From Circinella umbellata (lineage: Eukaryota > Mucoromycota > Mucoromycetes > Mucorales > Lichtheimiaceae), in the NCBI GenBank assembly GCA_025093555.1, contig JAIWNF010000040.1, positions 310,001 through 374,000 of the forward strand: DNA of 64,000 nucleotides. The letters are read 5' to 3'. Positions 62,504 to 64,000 of the stretch are shown piece by piece. The notes below the pieces were generated by a model. The model ran no database searches, was not told the origin of the DNA, and saw only the letters and a list, made by a program, of their open reading frames with translations. Positions within the stretch are counted from its first letter, which is position 1, and each line of letters starts with the position of its first letter. A program made the translations under genes and the position numbers.

Positions 62504-64000
62504 GGTGGATCGACCTGGAATGTAACTATAGACGAAGTAACGAAAAGGAGAATCGTGTTTTGTCGTTTTTGTTATTGATATTTTTTTTATTATTTATTTT
62601 TGGAATATATATTATTTACGAAAGAAAAAAATAATAATATATTAGTTAATAGCGAAAAAAAAAAAATATAGTAAAAAGAAAAAAAAAGAGAGAAAAGAAG
62701 TGTTGAAAAAAAAAAGTAAAATAAACGGTAAACTTTAAAAATAAAAGAGTAGAGAGGGAGAAAGAAAGAAAAAAAAAAAAAGAAAAAAAAAAAGTGTCCA
62801 AGAGGTTCTATTTTTCTTTCGTTTTGTTCTCGCTCGCTCGCTCGTAAACAAATACACAACACAACAACAACAAGCATAATAATTATACACACACACACAC
62901 ACACACACACAGAGGCACATAATCAAATGTGCTTGGTTGTAATCACCCTTTTCCCGCTTTTATTGGGGCCCGAAAATAGTATCCATCAAACACCAACCAT
63001 ATCTTCTTTTTCTCCATTATTACCATTTTCAATCACCCTTCTCTCTTCCTCCTTCTGCTCCTTTCTTTTCCTCCTGATACCCTCTATTAAACAAAATATG
63101 TTACAAGTTTATTGAGATTGAGTGACATAGAATTGGGTACCACAACATTTTATTTTCATGGGAGTATTTCGCGAAACAAACTTTTTTCTTTTTGGTTACT
63201 CTACCTTAAAATAAAATAAAATGCATGAAAACTAAAGAAGGATAACTTTTTTTTTTATCCAACCTTCAAGGCGAGACCCCGATGATGTTACACAGGGGCC
63301 TTTCCTTTTTTTTTTTTTTTTTTTTGTCTCATGCTTTTTATTTTTGTATTGAGAGAACAAAAAGGTAAAAAAAAAAAAAAAAGCATGAAAGACAAATTCG
63401 ATCGTTTTGTTTCAGCCACCCTTATTTAAACAATTATTATTATTATTTTCATATTTATGAATCGTTTCTTTAAGAATTAAAATCGTTCCTCTTTTTAATC
63501 TATTTTTTTTTGCCGCATTTGTTAAATCAACCGAAAATGTTTTATGTTTTGATTTTTTTTTTTTAAAAAAAAAAAAAAAGATTCCAATATACACACCCAA
63601 TGGTCTGAATGTTCAAATTGGGATTTGTTTATATAAACACAGGCACATAAACAATTGCCTTATTGGGCATAGCATTTTCGTGCAGTTTGCATTCTTTTGT
63701 GATGGGAACCGATTCATTTTGGGGGTGAATAAAACAACATGAAACAAAAAAAAAAAAAACCAGAAAAACCAGAAAAATCAAAAAAAAAAGTTTTGGATGG
63801 ATAGAGCAACGCTCAAAAATAATTTTTTATTGAAAGTAATAATTTATCAACACGTCTGTTTTACTAGAGCTATTATCATAATTTATAAAAATTCTATATT
63901 AACATTGAATCTACAAATAAAATGGTAAACATAAAAGTTCGCCAAGATAGAGACATATGTATTTATTAGCTATCATTACATACGTACACCATTTTATCTC
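62504..64000. other. Right-edge intergenic region
   Basis: Promoter side of the preceding gene. It contains long A/T homopolymers (near 62,640-62,800, 63,309-63,325, 63,367-63,382, 63,547-63,579) and an (AC)n repeat at 62,886-62,911. No gene recognised. Confidence 0.55.
62886..62911. repeat. (AC)n microsatellite
   Basis: About 13 AC units upstream of the gene at 61,225-62,503. Confidence 0.9.

Noticed and set aside
62590..62926. Cys/Val- and Phe-rich minus-strand frames
   Set aside because: Produced by A-runs and the (AC)n microsatellite.

Overview
The window is AT-rich nuclear DNA from a filamentous fungus, most likely Mucoromycota (Mucorales). Supporting evidence is sequence-based: genes are cut by many short GT-AG introns (about 50-200 bp), spacers are A/T homopolymer-rich, an NDT80/PhoG factor, an Opi1 regulator and a TFG homologue are present, and the repeats are DIRS, LINE, pogo and Mutator-like DNA of the kind found in this phylum. 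The species cannot be named from the sequence alone.

Layout. Left gene block (1-18,020): an ankyrin-repeat protein running off the left edge (-), a nine-exon aldo-keto reductase (-), a five-exon enoyl-CoA hydratase/isomerase family protein with a PTS1-like end (-), an unrecognised eight-exon gene on + whose 501-codon frame holds one internal TAA, a repeat-rich spacer with a 463-bp Mutator-type MITE, and a UBE2E-type ubiquitin-conjugating enzyme (-). From 18,021 to 25,049 there are only gene relics and one truncated LINE. Second gene block (25,050-29,519): a TFG-like PB1 protein (-) and an Opi1 repressor (-) whose frame is broken by one extra base.

The repeat island (about 30,925-51,065) is nested and decayed. 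Two inverted copies (30,925-32,540 and 40,856-44,715) of a 1.6-kb degenerate coding repeat flank RTC4-like, DIRS and LINE remains and a foldback hairpin. The right copy is split by a 2.24-kb pogo element and the left copy provides the empty site. Further right come LINE tails, a GC-richer block of unknown origin and a 1.18-kb LINE insertion with a 15-bp target duplication. Three LINE insertions share a 3'UTR hairpin whose shape is kept while its bases change.

Right gene block (53,740-62,503, all -): an NDT80-domain transcription factor, a 17-exon SNF2 ATPase with micro-exons of 15, 11 and 9 nt, and a Ser/Thr/Asn-rich protein with an unrecognised C-terminal domain. Exon sums were checked by hand: AKR 906, isomerase 750, E2 675, TFG 1074, NDT80 1788 and SNF2 2001 nt are all multiples of three; Opi1 at 1576 nt is one over.

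The genes are ordinary housekeeping and regulatory genes with no operon-like logic. The most interesting signals are the structured LINE tail, the micro-exons, and the full/empty transposon site pair.
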